DNA from: Paracoccaceae bacterium
Lineage (GTDB): Bacteria > Pseudomonadota > Alphaproteobacteria > Rhodobacterales > Rhodobacteraceae
NCBI GenBank assembly: GCA_026709265.1
Contig: JAPOTI010000035.1
Location: forward strand, 1-39,911
Length of the DNA: 39,911 nucleotides
Direction: 5' to 3'
Below the pieces are notes generated by a model. The model was not told where the DNA came from. It did not search any database and was given only the letters and a program-made list of their open reading frames with translations. A program made the position numbers and the translations under genes. Shown here one piece after another: positions 8,281 through 17,573 of this stretch (positions are counted from its first letter, which is position 1; each line of letters starts with the position of its first letter).

Positions 8281-8310
8281 TCACATGTGATTGAGAATTG
8301 GATCAGCAAC

Positions 8311-8628
8311 ATGTCTATTGTAGAATTGACCGACGAGAACTTTGATCAGGGAATCACGGGCGATATCCCGGTTCTCGTGGACTTCACGGCGGCATGGTGC
8401 GGGCCCTGCCGCCAACTCGCACCATCGCTCGAAGAGCTTTCCGAAGAGTTGGCTGGCCGCATCACCATCGCGAAGGTTGACGTTGATTCCAATCAGGAAG
8501 CCCCGTCCCGGTTTGGTGTGCGTGGTATTCCAGCTTTGTTTATCTTTCGCAATGGAGAGCTGATCGCCGAAATGACAGGAGTGAGGTCCAAATCCGACCT
8601 CAAGAGATGGATCGAAAACGCGATCTGA
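8311..8628 (+). CDS. trxA: Thioredoxin
   Basis: Thioredoxin reduces protein disulfides in the cytosol, using electrons from thioredoxin reductase. The 105-residue protein has the redox motif WCGPC (Cys30, Cys33), the family strand VLVDFTAAWC and the cis-proline region FGVRGIPALF. ATG 8311 gives the usual start MSIVELTD; an in-frame GTG at 8287 is possible but would coincide with the predicted transcription start. It faces folC, with only 16 bases between the two stop codons. In relatives it is the last gene after addB-addA. Confidence 0.95.
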   Translation: MSIVELTDENFDQGITGDIPVLVDFTAAWCGPCRQLAPSLEELSEELAGRITIAKVDVDSNQEAPSRFGVRGIPALFIFRNGELIAEMTGVRSKSDLKRWIENAI

Positions 8629-8644
8629 AACGTTAGCCTGGCTC

Positions 8645-9919
8645 TCAACCGTTCTCGCGGAGGATGTTTCCTGCCAGATAGAGCGAGCCACAAATAAGAA
8701 TGCGCGACCCGGGCATTTCTGTGGCGCATCTGCTCACAGCCTGTTCAGCAGTTTCAGCAGTTTCAGCCTTGAATCCAAGACCCTGGGCGGTCTCGGCCAC
8801 ATAGGGCGCTGACAATGAAGCCGCCTCTCCGGGTATGGCGATGCCGTAGAGTCGTTCGGCGACACTCCGCATAGCCGAAAGATACCCACCAATACCCTTG
8901 CTGTTCAGCATACCGCAAACGATGCCATTCTTGTTTCCTTTCATTTCCTGAAGAGCCTGTGCGGCCGCCTGTCCCGCGGCCTTGTTGTGCCCCCCATCAA
9001 GCCAAAGCTCTGAATCTGCCGCCGCCGCAACCAGCGGCCCGGATTTGAGACGCTGCATTCTCGCCGGCCAGTCAGCATCAGTCAGGGCGCTTGATAATGA
9101 AGTTGATCGCACGCCAATATGCCTGAGCAGGGCGAGAGCCGCACCGGCATTGCCGATCTGATGCGGCCCGACGAGCGCGGGAAGTGGCAAGTCAATCGCC
9201 TCACCATTGAAACGATGACTCAATACGCCCTCATGAATATCGACATCCCATTCCTCTCCGCGCACAAGCAGGGGAGCGCCCACATCTCGTGCAACGTCTC
9301 GGATCACCTGCATCGCCGCCCTTGGCTGGCGGCTGACAACGCATGGAACTCCCGACTTGAGGATACCCGCCTTTTCCCGGGCAATTGCTGCGACATCGTT
9401 TCCAAGAAATTCCTGGTGATCAGGAGAAATCGGAGAAATCGAGGTCAAATGAGGATGCGTAATGACATTGGTCGCATCAAGTCGGCCACCAAGTCCGACT
9501 TCGAGCAACAGGAAATCAGCGGGGATACGGGAAAATGCCAGCATGGCAGCGCAGGTGGTAATTTCAAATAGCGAAATCGGTTGTTGACCATTGATCTCTT
9601 CGGATTCCTGCAGGACTTTCACGAGTTCCGATTCTGCAATCAGTTGACCGGATAACCGAATTCGTTCGTGAAACTTCGTCAGATGCGGTGAAATATAGGC
9701 ATGGACAATTTTGCCCTCGGCCTCCAGACCCGCGCGGACCATGGCCAGCGTCGAACCTTTGCCGTTGGTGCCCGCAAAATGAATGACAGGCGGTAACTGC
9801 TGATCGGGATTGCCAAGTTGCTTGAGCAACCGAAGCGGTCGGTTCAGTGTCAGATCAATGCTCTTGGGATAGAGCGACTTGAGGCGATCCAGAATCGCCG
9901 AAGAATGCGTCGCGGTCAT
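8645..9919 (-). CDS. folC: Bifunctional folylpolyglutamate/dihydrofolate synthase
   Basis: FolC adds glutamate to dihydropteroate to make dihydrofolate and then extends folate polyglutamate tails. The 424-residue protein has the Mur-ligase-type P-loop GTNGKGST near residue 48, the conserved ISPHLTKFHERIRL, EVGLGGRLDATN and the late LDGGHNK. Length is normal. It starts 11 bases after the accD stop and is probably co-transcribed with it, an arrangement common in bacteria. Confidence 0.96.
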   Translation of the reverse strand: MTATHSSAILDRLKSLYPKSIDLTLNRPLRLLKQLGNPDQQLPPVIHFAGTNGKGSTLAMVRAGLEAEGKIVHAYISPHLTKFHERIRLSGQLIAESELVKVLQESEEINGQQPISLFEITTCAAMLAFSRIPADFLLLEVGLGGRLDATNVITHPHLTSISPISPDHQEFLGNDVAAIAREKAGILKSGVPCVVSRQPRAAMQVIRDVARDVGAPLLVRGEEWDVDIHEGVLSHRFNGEAIDLPLPALVGPHQIGNAGAALALLRHIGVRSTSLSSALTDADWPARMQRLKSGPLVAAAADSELWLDGGHNKAAGQAAAQALQEMKGNKNGIVCGMLNSKGIGGYLSAMRSVAERLYGIAIPGEAASLSAPYVAETAQGLGFKAETAETAEQAVSRCATEMPGSRILICGSLYLAGNILRENG

Positions 9920-9930
9920 TTGTCAGTTCG

Positions 9931-10833
9931 TCAAGAAGCACCGCTGGTGATTTCACCCCGAACCGCGCGGTCTCGATTCATCAAAAGCAATGCAATATCG
10001 ACGATTTCATCGCGGAGCTTCCGCCGATGAGTTACGCGGTCCACCATTCCATGTTCGAGCAGATGTTCGGAACGCTGGAACCCCTCCGGCAGCTTTTCCT
10101 TTGTCGTATCTTCGATAACCCGCGGTCCGGCAAATCCGATGAGTGCCTTCGGTTCAGCGAGATGAACATCCCCGAGCATGGCATAAGAAGCCGTCACGCC
10201 TCCTGTCGTGGGATGCGTCAATACCACAATATAGGGCAATGGTGGGTTCGACTGTTTCAGCGACTGTAAGGCAACAGTCACGCGTGGCATCTGCATCAGG
10301 CTGAAAATGCCCTCCTGCATCCGCGCACCACCAGATGCCGCGAACAATACGAATGGAACCGACAATTCAACGGCACGTGCACAGGCGGCAATAATGGCGT
10401 TGCCGACATACATTCCCATTGATCCCCCCATGAAGGCAAAATCGTGCGCCGCCACCACGAAGCGGGTCTTCAGGATATCACCCTCGGCAACCAGCATCGT
10501 TTCTTTCTCGCCGGTTTTCTTTTGCGCGATCCGCAGGCGGTCAATGTAACGTTTCTGGTCACGAAACTTGAGCGGGTCTGCAACCGGGGCGGGCACTTCA
10601 ACCTCCACCCATGCGCCACTGTCAAACAACTGGCCGAATCTCTCCCTGGGGGAAATACGCATATGGTGGTCGCAACTGGGACAGACATTCTGGCTCAGCT
10701 TCAATTCCCGATGGTAAATGATCGCACCGCATTCATCGCATTTCGTCCACAACTCATCCGGTGTGGATGAATCGGGAGACCAAAGCATCGACTTGATCTT
10801 GGGCCTGACAAAATTCGTTATCCAGTTCATCAC
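9931..10833 (-). CDS. accD: Acetyl-CoA carboxylase carboxyltransferase beta subunit
   Basis: AccD with AccA transfers the carboxyl group from biotin-BCCP to acetyl-CoA, making malonyl-CoA for fatty acid synthesis. The 300-residue protein has the N-terminal zinc finger (Cys32, Cys35, Cys51, Cys54) and the carboxyltransferase core with FMGGSMG and ASGGARMQEG. MNWITNF (second Met, 10830) is the usual N-terminus. It leads the accD-folC pair. Confidence 0.97.
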   Translation of the reverse strand: MMNWITNFVRPKIKSMLWSPDSSTPDELWTKCDECGAIIYHRELKLSQNVCPSCDHHMRISPRERFGQLFDSGAWVEVEVPAPVADPLKFRDQKRYIDRLRIAQKKTGEKETMLVAEGDILKTRFVVAAHDFAFMGGSMGMYVGNAIIAACARAVELSVPFVLFAASGGARMQEGIFSLMQMPRVTVALQSLKQSNPPLPYIVVLTHPTTGGVTASYAMLGDVHLAEPKALIGFAGPRVIEDTTKEKLPEGFQRSEHLLEHGMVDRVTHRRKLRDEIVDIALLLMNRDRAVRGEITSGAS

Positions 10834-10952
10834 CCGATTCCGCCTGCACGATTGTCGTGCCCTTTAACATTCACCGCCCCATTCAATCAATTGTAACTTG
10901 ACTTGGCACGGCATTTGCTGACAACCATCATCGGTCAGTGGAGTTGCCTGAC

Positions 10953-11711
10953 ATGCATCCATATTTGAAGCATTCGCGATGGCCTGCCGCCGTTCCTATC
11001 GCCCATCGCGGTTATTCGGCAAAATATCCGGAAAACACGATGTCTGCCTTTGATGCTGCTGTTCAACTTGGCTTCGCTTACCTGGAGACCGATGTGCACG
11101 CGACGAAAGATGGGCAGGTCGCAGTGTTTCATGATGACACACTCGAGCGAATGACCGGGATGGATGGGCGAGTCGAGGACCTGACCCTGGCGGAGTTACG
11201 AAGACTCCGCGTATCACAGAACGAGCCCATCCCGCTGCTTGTCGAATTGCTGGATGCCTTTCCGAATGCGCGCATCAATATTGACCCCAAGCAGGACAGC
11301 GTCGTGGCTCCACTGTTGCAGCTCTTGCGGGAAATCAATGTCTGGGATCGTGTATGCGTTGCCTCTTTCTCCGCCTCGCGGCTGGAATTCATGCGCCGTG
11401 AAGCAGGTGATCGGCTGTGTACATCGACAACCCCAAGCGAAGTGACCCGTCTCTGGCTTTCGCGTTTTGGACTGCCAACGGGGCCACACAAAGCTGATTG
11501 CGTTCAGGTCCCCCCACGGCGATTGCATGTCAGGGTTGTTGACCGGCAGTTCATCAGAGCAGCAAAGACGCGTTCATTGCCCATTCATGTCTGGACGATC
11601 AATGACACACGGGAAATGGGCAGATTGCTGGATCTTGGCGTGGACGGAATTATGTCCGATGAAGCTGAAAACGCGATGACATTATTCAGGGATCGAGTCT
11701 GGGCCGAATAA
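10953..11711 (+). CDS. Glycerophosphodiester phosphodiesterase
   Basis: GDPD enzymes cleave glycerophosphodiesters from lipid turnover into glycerol-3-phosphate and an alcohol. The protein of about 252 residues has the TIM-barrel catalytic motif AHRGYSAKYPENT (catalytic His18), the metal-binding LETDVH and the second catalytic His in VFHDDTLER, ending with HVWTIND and GVDGIMSD. ATG 10953 has a GGAG ribosome site ten bases upstream; an in-frame GTG at 10938 lies before that site. No signal peptide is visible, so it is probably cytosolic. It is divergent from accD. Confidence 0.93.
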   Translation: MHPYLKHSRWPAAVPIAHRGYSAKYPENTMSAFDAAVQLGFAYLETDVHATKDGQVAVFHDDTLERMTGMDGRVEDLTLAELRRLRVSQNEPIPLLVELLDAFPNARINIDPKQDSVVAPLLQLLREINVWDRVCVASFSASRLEFMRREAGDRLCTSTTPSEVTRLWLSRFGLPTGPHKADCVQVPPRRLHVRVVDRQFIRAAKTRSLPIHVWTINDTREMGRLLDLGVDGIMSDEAENAMTLFRDRVWAE

Positions 11712-11835
11712 GATTTCATGATGGCCCTTGCGAAAGTTCGCAGTCTCCCGCGAAGTCTAAACGTTTGGCCTACGCATCAAGGTCGGCATATGGTAGTTGC
11801 CGTCATCGAACCCATCGTCACATTGAGACCCGATC

Positions 11836-13569
11836 ATGAAAACCATTCGCCAGGACAAGTTATCGCTGCCAAGCCGTCACGTCAGCCATGGCCCCGCCCG
11901 CGCACCGCATCGATCATACTATTACGCAATGGGACTGACCGAGGAGGAAATCGCCCAGCCCTTTGTCGGTGTTGCAACCTGTTGGAACGAGGCTGCGCCC
12001 TGCAATATCGCGCTCAATCGCCAGGCGCAGGCGGTCAAACTCGGGGTCAAGGCCGCACAGGGGACACCGCGAGAATTCACGACGATCACGGTGACTGACG
12101 GAATTGCCATGGGGCATGAGGGCATGAAATCGTCGCTGGCGTCGCGCGAAGCGATCGCCGACAGTGTCGAATTGACGATGCGTGGCCATTGTTACGATGC
12201 GCTTGTTGGGCTTGCCGGCTGTGACAAATCGCTGCCTGGCATGATGATGGCGATGGTGCGTCTCAATGCCCCGGCGGTTTTTGTCTATGGCGGTTCGATC
12301 CTGCCGGGTCGCCTCGACGGTCGTGATGTCACGGTGCAGGATGTATTTGAGGCCGTTGGTTCGCATCAAGCGGGCAATCTGTCCGACAAGGAACTGGAGA
12401 TCCTCGAGAGAGTGGCCTGTCCTTCAGCGGGTGCCTGTGGCGGACAATTTACTGCCAATACCATGGCCTGTGTTTCCGAAGCCCTGGGCATTGCTCTTCC
12501 CAACTCTTCGGGAGCACCCGCACCCTATGAAAGTCGTGACAGTTACTGCGAGGCATCCGGCGCAGCGGTGATGAATCTTCTTGAGAAGAATATTCGGGCG
12601 CGGGATCTGGTGACACGCGAAGCCCTTGAGAATGCCGCGCGTGTCGTCGCCTGCACCGGGGGCTCAACCAATGCGGGATTGCACTTGCCGGCGATTGCAC
12701 ATGAAGCCGGAATCGATTTTGACCTGCTCGATGTCTGCGAGATTTTCCGTGACACACCTTACTTCGTCGACCTCAAGCCTGGCGGCCAATTTGTCGCCAA
12801 GGATCTCTACGAAGTTGGCGGGGTTCCGGTGGTGATGAAAGAGTTGCGCAAGATCGGGATGATTCACGAAAAATGCCTCACGGCAACCGGGCGGACATTG
12901 GGCGAGGAGCTTGACCAGGTCGAGCGCGATGCCGACGGTCGCGTGATATACCCTGCGTCGCAGCCACTGTCACCGACGGGAGGTGTTGTCGGTCTGCAGG
13001 GCAATCTTGCCCCGGATGGAGCCATCGTCAAAATCGCCGGCATGGACGAGGACCAGATCGTGTTCACCGGGCCTGCACGTGTATTTGAATGTGAAGAAGA
13101 TGCCTTTGAAGCGGTGAAGAACCGGACTTATCATGAGGGTGAGGTGATCGTCATTCGCAATGAAGGTCCTGCTGGCGGTCCCGGGATGCGGGAAATGCTG
13201 TCGACGACGGCGGCCATCTCGGGACAAGGGATGGGCAAGAAGGTGGCGTTGATCACGGACGGACGATTCTCAGGTGCAACCCGTGGATTTTGCGTGGGTC
13301 ATGTCGGGCCCGAAGCTGCACATGGAGGCCCGATTGCGCTCCTGAAGGATGGTGACCTGGTTACCATTGACGCGCGCAAGGGTGAGATTTCAGTGGCACT
13401 CAGCGACAGTGAGCTCAACGATCGAAAGGCCGACTGGCAAGGACCACAAGACACGATTTATGCATCAGGAGCCTTATGGAAATACGCACAGTTGGTCGGG
13501 TCGACACGTCAGGGCGCTGTCACCCATCCTGGCGCGGCGAAGGAAGCGCATATTTACATGGATCTCTGA
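11836..13569 (+). CDS. ilvD: Dihydroxy-acid dehydratase
   Basis: IlvD dehydrates dihydroxy acids to keto acids in valine, isoleucine and leucine synthesis. The 577-residue protein carries the Fe-S cluster cysteines in [22 protein letters not shown] and [15 protein letters not shown], and the late motif [11 protein letters not shown]. Length is typical of the IlvD/Edd family. The specific match to IlvD rather than sugar-acid dehydratases rests on these motifs and the IlvD-like C-terminus. It stands alone and faces the SMP-30 gene. Confidence 0.96.
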   Translation: MKTIRQDKLSLPSRHVSHGPARAPHRSYYYAMGLTEEEIAQPFVGVATCWNEAAPCNIALNRQAQAVKLGVKAAQGTPREFTTITVTDGIAMGHEGMKSSLASREAIADSVELTMRGHCYDALVGLAGCDKSLPGMMMAMVRLNAPAVFVYGGSILPGRLDGRDVTVQDVFEAVGSHQAGNLSDKELEILERVACPSAGACGGQFTANTMACVSEALGIALPNSSGAPAPYESRDSYCEASGAAVMNLLEKNIRARDLVTREALENAARVVACTGGSTNAGLHLPAIAHEAGIDFDLLDVCEIFRDTPYFVDLKPGGQFVAKDLYEVGGVPVVMKELRKIGMIHEKCLTATGRTLGEELDQVERDADGRVIYPASQPLSPTGGVVGLQGNLAPDGAIVKIAGMDEDQIVFTGPARVFECEEDAFEAVKNRTYHEGEVIVIRNEGPAGGPGMREMLSTTAAISGQGMGKKVALITDGRFSGATRGFCVGHVGPEAAHGGPIALLKDGDLVTIDARKGEISVALSDSELNDRKADWQGPQDTIYASGALWKYAQLVGSTRQGAVTHPGAAKEAHIYMDL

Positions 13570-13586
13570 GCCATCCGGATATTGCA

Positions 13587-14468
13587 TCAACCGGGCAGGC
13601 TGCACTGACGTTGTGTGATCCCTGGAATATCAACCGGTGCTGCGAACAGCCCCCCTGACATCGGCATGGACGCCAGATCCTCCGCCGAGTGATTGGTCCG
13701 CAACGATGTAATATAGAGTGTCTTGAGATCCGATCCTCCAAGCGCAACGCAGGTTGGGCCCTTGATCGGCAGGTCGATTTTTGCGTTGACGTCACCTTGC
13801 GGAGAAAAGCGGACTGCACAATGGCCCCAGACTCGTGCGCTCCAGTAATTTCCCTGCGAGTCGACGCACCCTCCATCGGGTTTTCCAGGAGCAGCCGTGG
13901 GTGCAGCGAGCGGTTCGAGTTCACGAAAATCTGAGAAATCATGGTCGCCCACATGGAATCGTCGGATTGTCCCTTCTTTTGAGTCAGCAAAATACATAAC
14001 CGATCCATCGGGCGAAAAATCCATTCCGTTACTGACCGCCACATCGCCAAACAACCGGCGAAACTCTCCGTTCGAAGACAGCCGATAAACACTGCCAATA
14101 AAACCTTTCTCTGGATGAGGCGTTTCGTCGTATGTCCCAAAGACCACGCCGCCAAACGGGTCAACTGCCGCATCATTGATGCGCGTGCACCCCAATTCAG
14201 GTTCAATATCCGCAATGCGCCGGAAATTCTGGAATTCGGAATCGGTCGTCGTGACCTGTTTCGAGAAACCAACAACGAATCCGGTATCCCGCAGGGGAAG
14301 CACAAAACCCGCTCTGCCAGGCAGCACATATTCGGTCACTTGGCCCCCTGCTATTCGATAGATCTTGCAGCTTTCAATGTCTGTCCACAGGACAGATCCA
14401 TCTCGTGGATCCTGAAAGCAGCATTCGCCGATGACATTTTTTCCATCAACAACACATTGAACCGGCAT
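13587..14468 (-). CDS. SMP-30/gluconolactonase family protein
   Basis: SMP-30 family enzymes are six-bladed beta-propellers that hydrolyse sugar lactones with a divalent metal. The 293-residue protein shows family motifs: an early Glu in GECCFQDP with WTDIES, then NDAAVDPFG, SNGMDFSPDG and PDGGCVDSQG. ATG 14468 is preceded by GGTGAGGG; the frame continues upstream without a comparable site. Substrate cannot be told from sequence; L-arabinono- or gluconolactone are likely classes. It follows the EcsC-like gene by 40 bases on the same strand. Confidence 0.88.
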   Translation of the reverse strand: MPVQCVVDGKNVIGECCFQDPRDGSVLWTDIESCKIYRIAGGQVTEYVLPGRAGFVLPLRDTGFVVGFSKQVTTTDSEFQNFRRIADIEPELGCTRINDAAVDPFGGVVFGTYDETPHPEKGFIGSVYRLSSNGEFRRLFGDVAVSNGMDFSPDGSVMYFADSKEGTIRRFHVGDHDFSDFRELEPLAAPTAAPGKPDGGCVDSQGNYWSARVWGHCAVRFSPQGDVNAKIDLPIKGPTCVALGGSDLKTLYITSLRTNHSAEDLASMPMSGGLFAAPVDIPGITQRQCSLPG

Positions 14469-14508
14469 ATTGATTTCCCTCACCTGTCCTGCAATTTCCA
14501 ATAGTCTG

Positions 14509-15309
14509 TCACCTGGCTCCTGGCAACGCACCGGATTTGACCATCTTCACACGCTGCCTGTCTGCAGGTGCTGCGATCACTCTTCGTTCAATCAACCAGC
14601 GTTGACGATAGGTAAATGCCGCCGCTTTCCAAACCCGATCCTGCAGCTGATAACCCAAGATTCCGCCAGTGGCCGCGCTCACCACCGGAACGACTTTCCC
14701 GCCACTACGCGTCACCACGCCACTGATCAGATTGTCGATCATTCCTGGGAGAATCGCTTGCATCGCCTGGTTGAACATGGTCGATGCCATATTGTCATCC
14801 GACAACTTGACTCGACTCAATATCGTTTGGGTCGTTGCCGCCTTCTTGAATTGGCTCTGACCTGCCCTTGCCAGAGCCAGGTCAACAGCATGCAGACGGA
14901 TTAACCGATCACGCGGGGTATTCTCAGTAAAACCATAAGCAGCAGCTGTTGCATGGGCAGTTGCGGCTGTGATGAGCAGACTCGAAACCATGTCAGCCGG
15001 GGCCGCCGCCAATCCACCAATTCCAGTCGCCGCCCCGCCAAAAGCCCCCGCGGCTCCAAGATAGCACCGAACCCGGCGCGCCGCGGCATCACATTTGGCA
15101 AGATCATCTGTGCGATGATCAAAAGTAAACCTGGCTGAGACCCAACCGGCGGACTTGTCCATGATATCAACAACCTGGCGGGCGGTCATGTTTCGGGCGA
15201 CCCGTTGCGCCGCAACTGCCAGTTCTGGCCGCCGCACACCTTTCCCAAATCTCCGTTGGCCGCGTTGCCATCCGGTTTTCAACATCCCGGTCGTATTCCT
15301 TTTTCTCAC
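14509..15309 (-). CDS. EcsC-family protein
   Basis: This protein of up to 266 residues has a glycine/alanine-rich hydrophobic centre (AGAFGGAATGIGGLAAAPAD) and later alpha-helical sections, the pattern of EcsC-like proteins. Their biochemical role is not established. The longest frame starts at GTG 15309 without a clear ribosome site; ATG 15285 with AAGGA upstream is a good alternative. It may be co-transcribed with the SMP-30 gene, but a functional link is not obvious. Confidence 0.7.
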   Translation of the reverse strand: MRKRNTTGMLKTGWQRGQRRFGKGVRRPELAVAAQRVARNMTARQVVDIMDKSAGWVSARFTFDHRTDDLAKCDAAARRVRCYLGAAGAFGGAATGIGGLAAAPADMVSSLLITAATAHATAAAYGFTENTPRDRLIRLHAVDLALARAGQSQFKKAATTQTILSRVKLSDDNMASTMFNQAMQAILPGMIDNLISGVVTRSGGKVVPVVSAATGGILGYQLQDRVWKAAAFTYRQRWLIERRVIAAPADRQRVKMVKSGALPGAR

Positions 15310-15627
15310 GGCATCAGACAGTCAAGACTGCAATATATGAGCGACATGCGCATTGCCAATTTACACAGATAGGTCTTTCGAGCCGGGTTCCTCAATTGAG
15401 ATTGCGCGACAAGCCGCACCCTGTCAATTTGCGAAACAGCCTCAAGTCCATTGTTGAACAGAAAAACAGCGCAGGGCAAATTTCTGCACGGTGCGTTTCG
15501 TTGCCGGTTGTGATCGGTTCTGGGTGACAACCAGACTCAGAATTCGTTTGACGCCGTGGCAGATTGTCTTGTGCCCAGGGTTAAGCGGCACAACGACTGA
15601 ACGAAGGTCGGGCATAAGAGAGCAAAG
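15310..15627. other. Gene-free stretch upstream of the EcsC-like gene
   Basis: No convincing gene, RNA or repeat seen. It separates core genes on the left from the accessory toxin-antitoxin region on the right. Confidence 0.5.
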
Positions 15628-16038
15628 TCAGGTTTTGAAAGGGTTGAGGAGATCGACGCCTGTGGGCCGGAAATCCGAAACATTGCCGGTGACCACTGTC
15701 ATGTGATGTGTCAGCGCCGTCGCGGCAATCATCAGGTCAGCGCCGGGATGGCCGAGATCGGCCGACAAATGCCCCCAGATCCGTGCCTCGGCTGCACCGA
15801 ATGGCAAGATGCGGTCGGTAAAGAGCGTTTCAGTGCGCGTGAGCCAAGCGGTCAAGGTTGCGGCGAAGGCTGCGTTCCGGGCTTCCTGCAGGCGAATGCC
15901 GCGCGCGATTTCGCCCAGCGAAATGACACTGATAAACAGGTCGGTATCCGCTTGCGCATAGAGCCATTCGGCAAGCTCCATTCTGCGTTTGGGCCGTCGT
16001 CCTGCGGAGATGACGTTTGTATCCAGCAGATACATCAA
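15628..16038 (-). CDS. VapC/FitB-like PIN-domain toxin
   Basis: PIN-domain toxins are Mg-dependent endoribonucleases that cleave tRNA or rRNA. The 136-residue protein starts with MMYLLDTNVIS (first catalytic Asp), then SLGEIARGI (Glu), and ends with GADLMIAATAL (Asp) and VTGNVSDF (last Asp). All acidic catalytic residues are present. The end of the antitoxin gene overlaps its start by four bases (16035-16038), as usual for vapBC-type pairs. Confidence 0.93.
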   Translation of the reverse strand: MMYLLDTNVISAGRRPKRRMELAEWLYAQADTDLFISVISLGEIARGIRLQEARNAAFAATLTAWLTRTETLFTDRILPFGAAEARIWGHLSADLGHPGADLMIAATALTHHMTVVTGNVSDFRPTGVDLLNPFKT

Positions 16039-16280
16039 AAGGTGACGTCACGCGGTTCGGATGCGGCCCTCTCTGCCACTTCGCTGGGGAAATCCATCAG
16101 GTGATCAGTGAAGCGGCCACGGGTGCTCCCTGCCTGCTCCAGCAATCGATGATATTCCTCGCACGAAATGACAACAACGGCGGGCCTGCCACGACGCGTG
16201 ACCTCTTGCGGTCGCCCTGACAGTGCTGCGCTCACCACAGCACTAAACCTGTTCTTGGCATCCTGAAGGCTCCATGTCAT
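16035..16280 (-). CDS. Phd/YefM-type antitoxin
   Basis: The 81-residue protein starts with WSLQDAKNRFSAVV and contains RRGRPAVVVIS, the Phd/YefM DNA-binding fold, followed by a variable C-terminal part that should wrap the toxin. It is the partner of the PIN toxin and should also repress the operon. The ATG at 16280 coincides with the predicted transcription start, so the message is probably leaderless. Confidence 0.92.
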   Translation of the reverse strand: MTWSLQDAKNRFSAVVSAALSGRPQEVTRRGRPAVVVISCEEYHRLLEQAGSTRGRFTDHLMDFPSEVAERAASEPRDVTF

Positions 16281-16286
16281 ACTGGC

Positions 16287-16315
16287 TAGATATATGGCTA
16301 GATAGCTGATGTCAA
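16287..16315 (-). promoter_or_regulatory. Promoter and repeat operator of the vapBC-type operon
   Basis: On the reverse strand TTGACA (16315-16310), a 17-base spacer and TATCTA (16292-16287) form a near-ideal promoter. Seven bases further is 16280, the A of the antitoxin ATG. Two direct copies of TATCTAGCCA lie in and after the spacer, over the -10 box, a likely binding site for the antitoxin. Confidence 0.75.
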
Positions 16316-16813
16316 GCCTGTCGATATGTCTGCGAGGGCTGTTTTGAGAATGATTTACTTGGTTATCGAGGCTGATTTCCGTGTGACAATTTTTTCTTCT
16401 TCAGCTTTTCTGGCATCTCGTCAGTCGCAGCTATGCGGTGACCAGAACCCCTCCCCTGTCCATTTTCGTGACATCTGTGTTCGCGGAGGATTGACGTGTC
16501 CAGTTGGATGATTCCACAGGCGGGTGCTTTATGTGGCAGAATTTCGTTGATGGAAGTGAGCCAAGGGTTCAAATCAACCCAAATATTAGGGCAGTCCAGC
16601 TGTTTGTAACCAACCGAATTGACGATCTATTGAAGAAGGAAAAGCGTATTAGCTTGAGATTCAGTTTGGAAACAAGCTTTATTGGAACGCCGAAGCAACA
16701 AGGATTATCTGGAACAATGAAACTCGATCATTGAGAACTTTCGTTCCAGCCAGCCCGCACTCCCATCTCAAAATCTCAGATGTGTTCGATCAGGTAAATG
16801 ATCTTTTTTCCGA
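16316..16813. other. Stretch with no recognised gene; one unassigned short frame
   Basis: A 76-codon frame on the + strand at 16504-16734 (containing FMWQNFVDGSEPRVQ) is the only candidate. I do not recognise it, and it has no clear ribosome site, so I do not call it a gene. The base composition is more AT-rich than in the core genes, in keeping with acquired DNA. Confidence 0.4.
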
Positions 16814-17573
16814 TCATGCTCGCAGACGCTTGCAAAACGGCTTTCTCCAGGCACGATCGTAGGCATAGGCCATCTTTCTGAGCGGTGGCACGTAAACGCC
16901 GAACAGCCGACGAAACTCCTTGTTTCGCGCCCTTCCAGCCTTGTCGATCAGCGATCCTTCGTTACCCTCTTGGTGTCGGATCAGCGAAGGGTTGACAACA
17001 CGGCATTGACGTTGGGCGACCAGCGTTTCAATACAGTCTGGCCAATCGGCTTCTTTGGTAATCGGCAGTGCGTTTTCGATGAAGTGTTTTGCGGCATTGT
17101 ATGACACGACGCAACCACAGGAACCCGTGATATTCATCTTGGGTGCCCGCAAGTAGGATGTGTATTTGCCGAACAAGGGCTTTGCGCTCCCCCTGCGCAC
17201 ATAGGCTTTTGCGTATCGCAGCTGTGTCAACTCAGCATCCCGATAGAACTCCGCCAGACAAATATTCCATCAGTTCTGGTAATGGCTGGTGATCGTCTGC
17301 CAGCATCAAGGCGTATTCGATGTTCTCCGCAACAATCCGGCGGTAAATCTCAATGTGCGACAAGGAACAGGCAAACTCGGCATCAGATAGAATGCGGCCT
17401 GCTTTTCGAGTTGCCACGCGATCGATCTGACTCTCGTATTCTGGAGGCAAACCGTTTCGCCCATCCACTCCGTTGACAAACTCGAACGGAAGATCAAAGC
17501 GTTTGAGCGATGCTGAAATTCTTGATTGGCGTTGGTGACAATCAGGTAGAGTTAGGACGAATGCCGGGATCAT
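16814..17573 (-). pseudogene. Glycosyltransferase family 25 (LPS-type), frameshifted
   Basis: GT25 enzymes add sugars, often galactose, during lipopolysaccharide or glycan synthesis. The N-terminal half (MIPAFVLTLPDCHQRQSRI, SLSHIEIYRRIV, ALMLADDHQPLPE) and the C-terminal half (TSYLRAPKM, GCVVSYNAAKHFIE, EADWPDCIE) fit the family but lie in different frames. The switch is near 17247-17256, where EFYRDAELTQLRYAKAY reads in the second frame. One of the usual acidic pair is replaced (ADDH for the common EDD). ATG 17573 is chosen because it gives the family start and has GAGAG upstream. The gene is either inactive or affected by a sequencing error. Confidence 0.85.
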
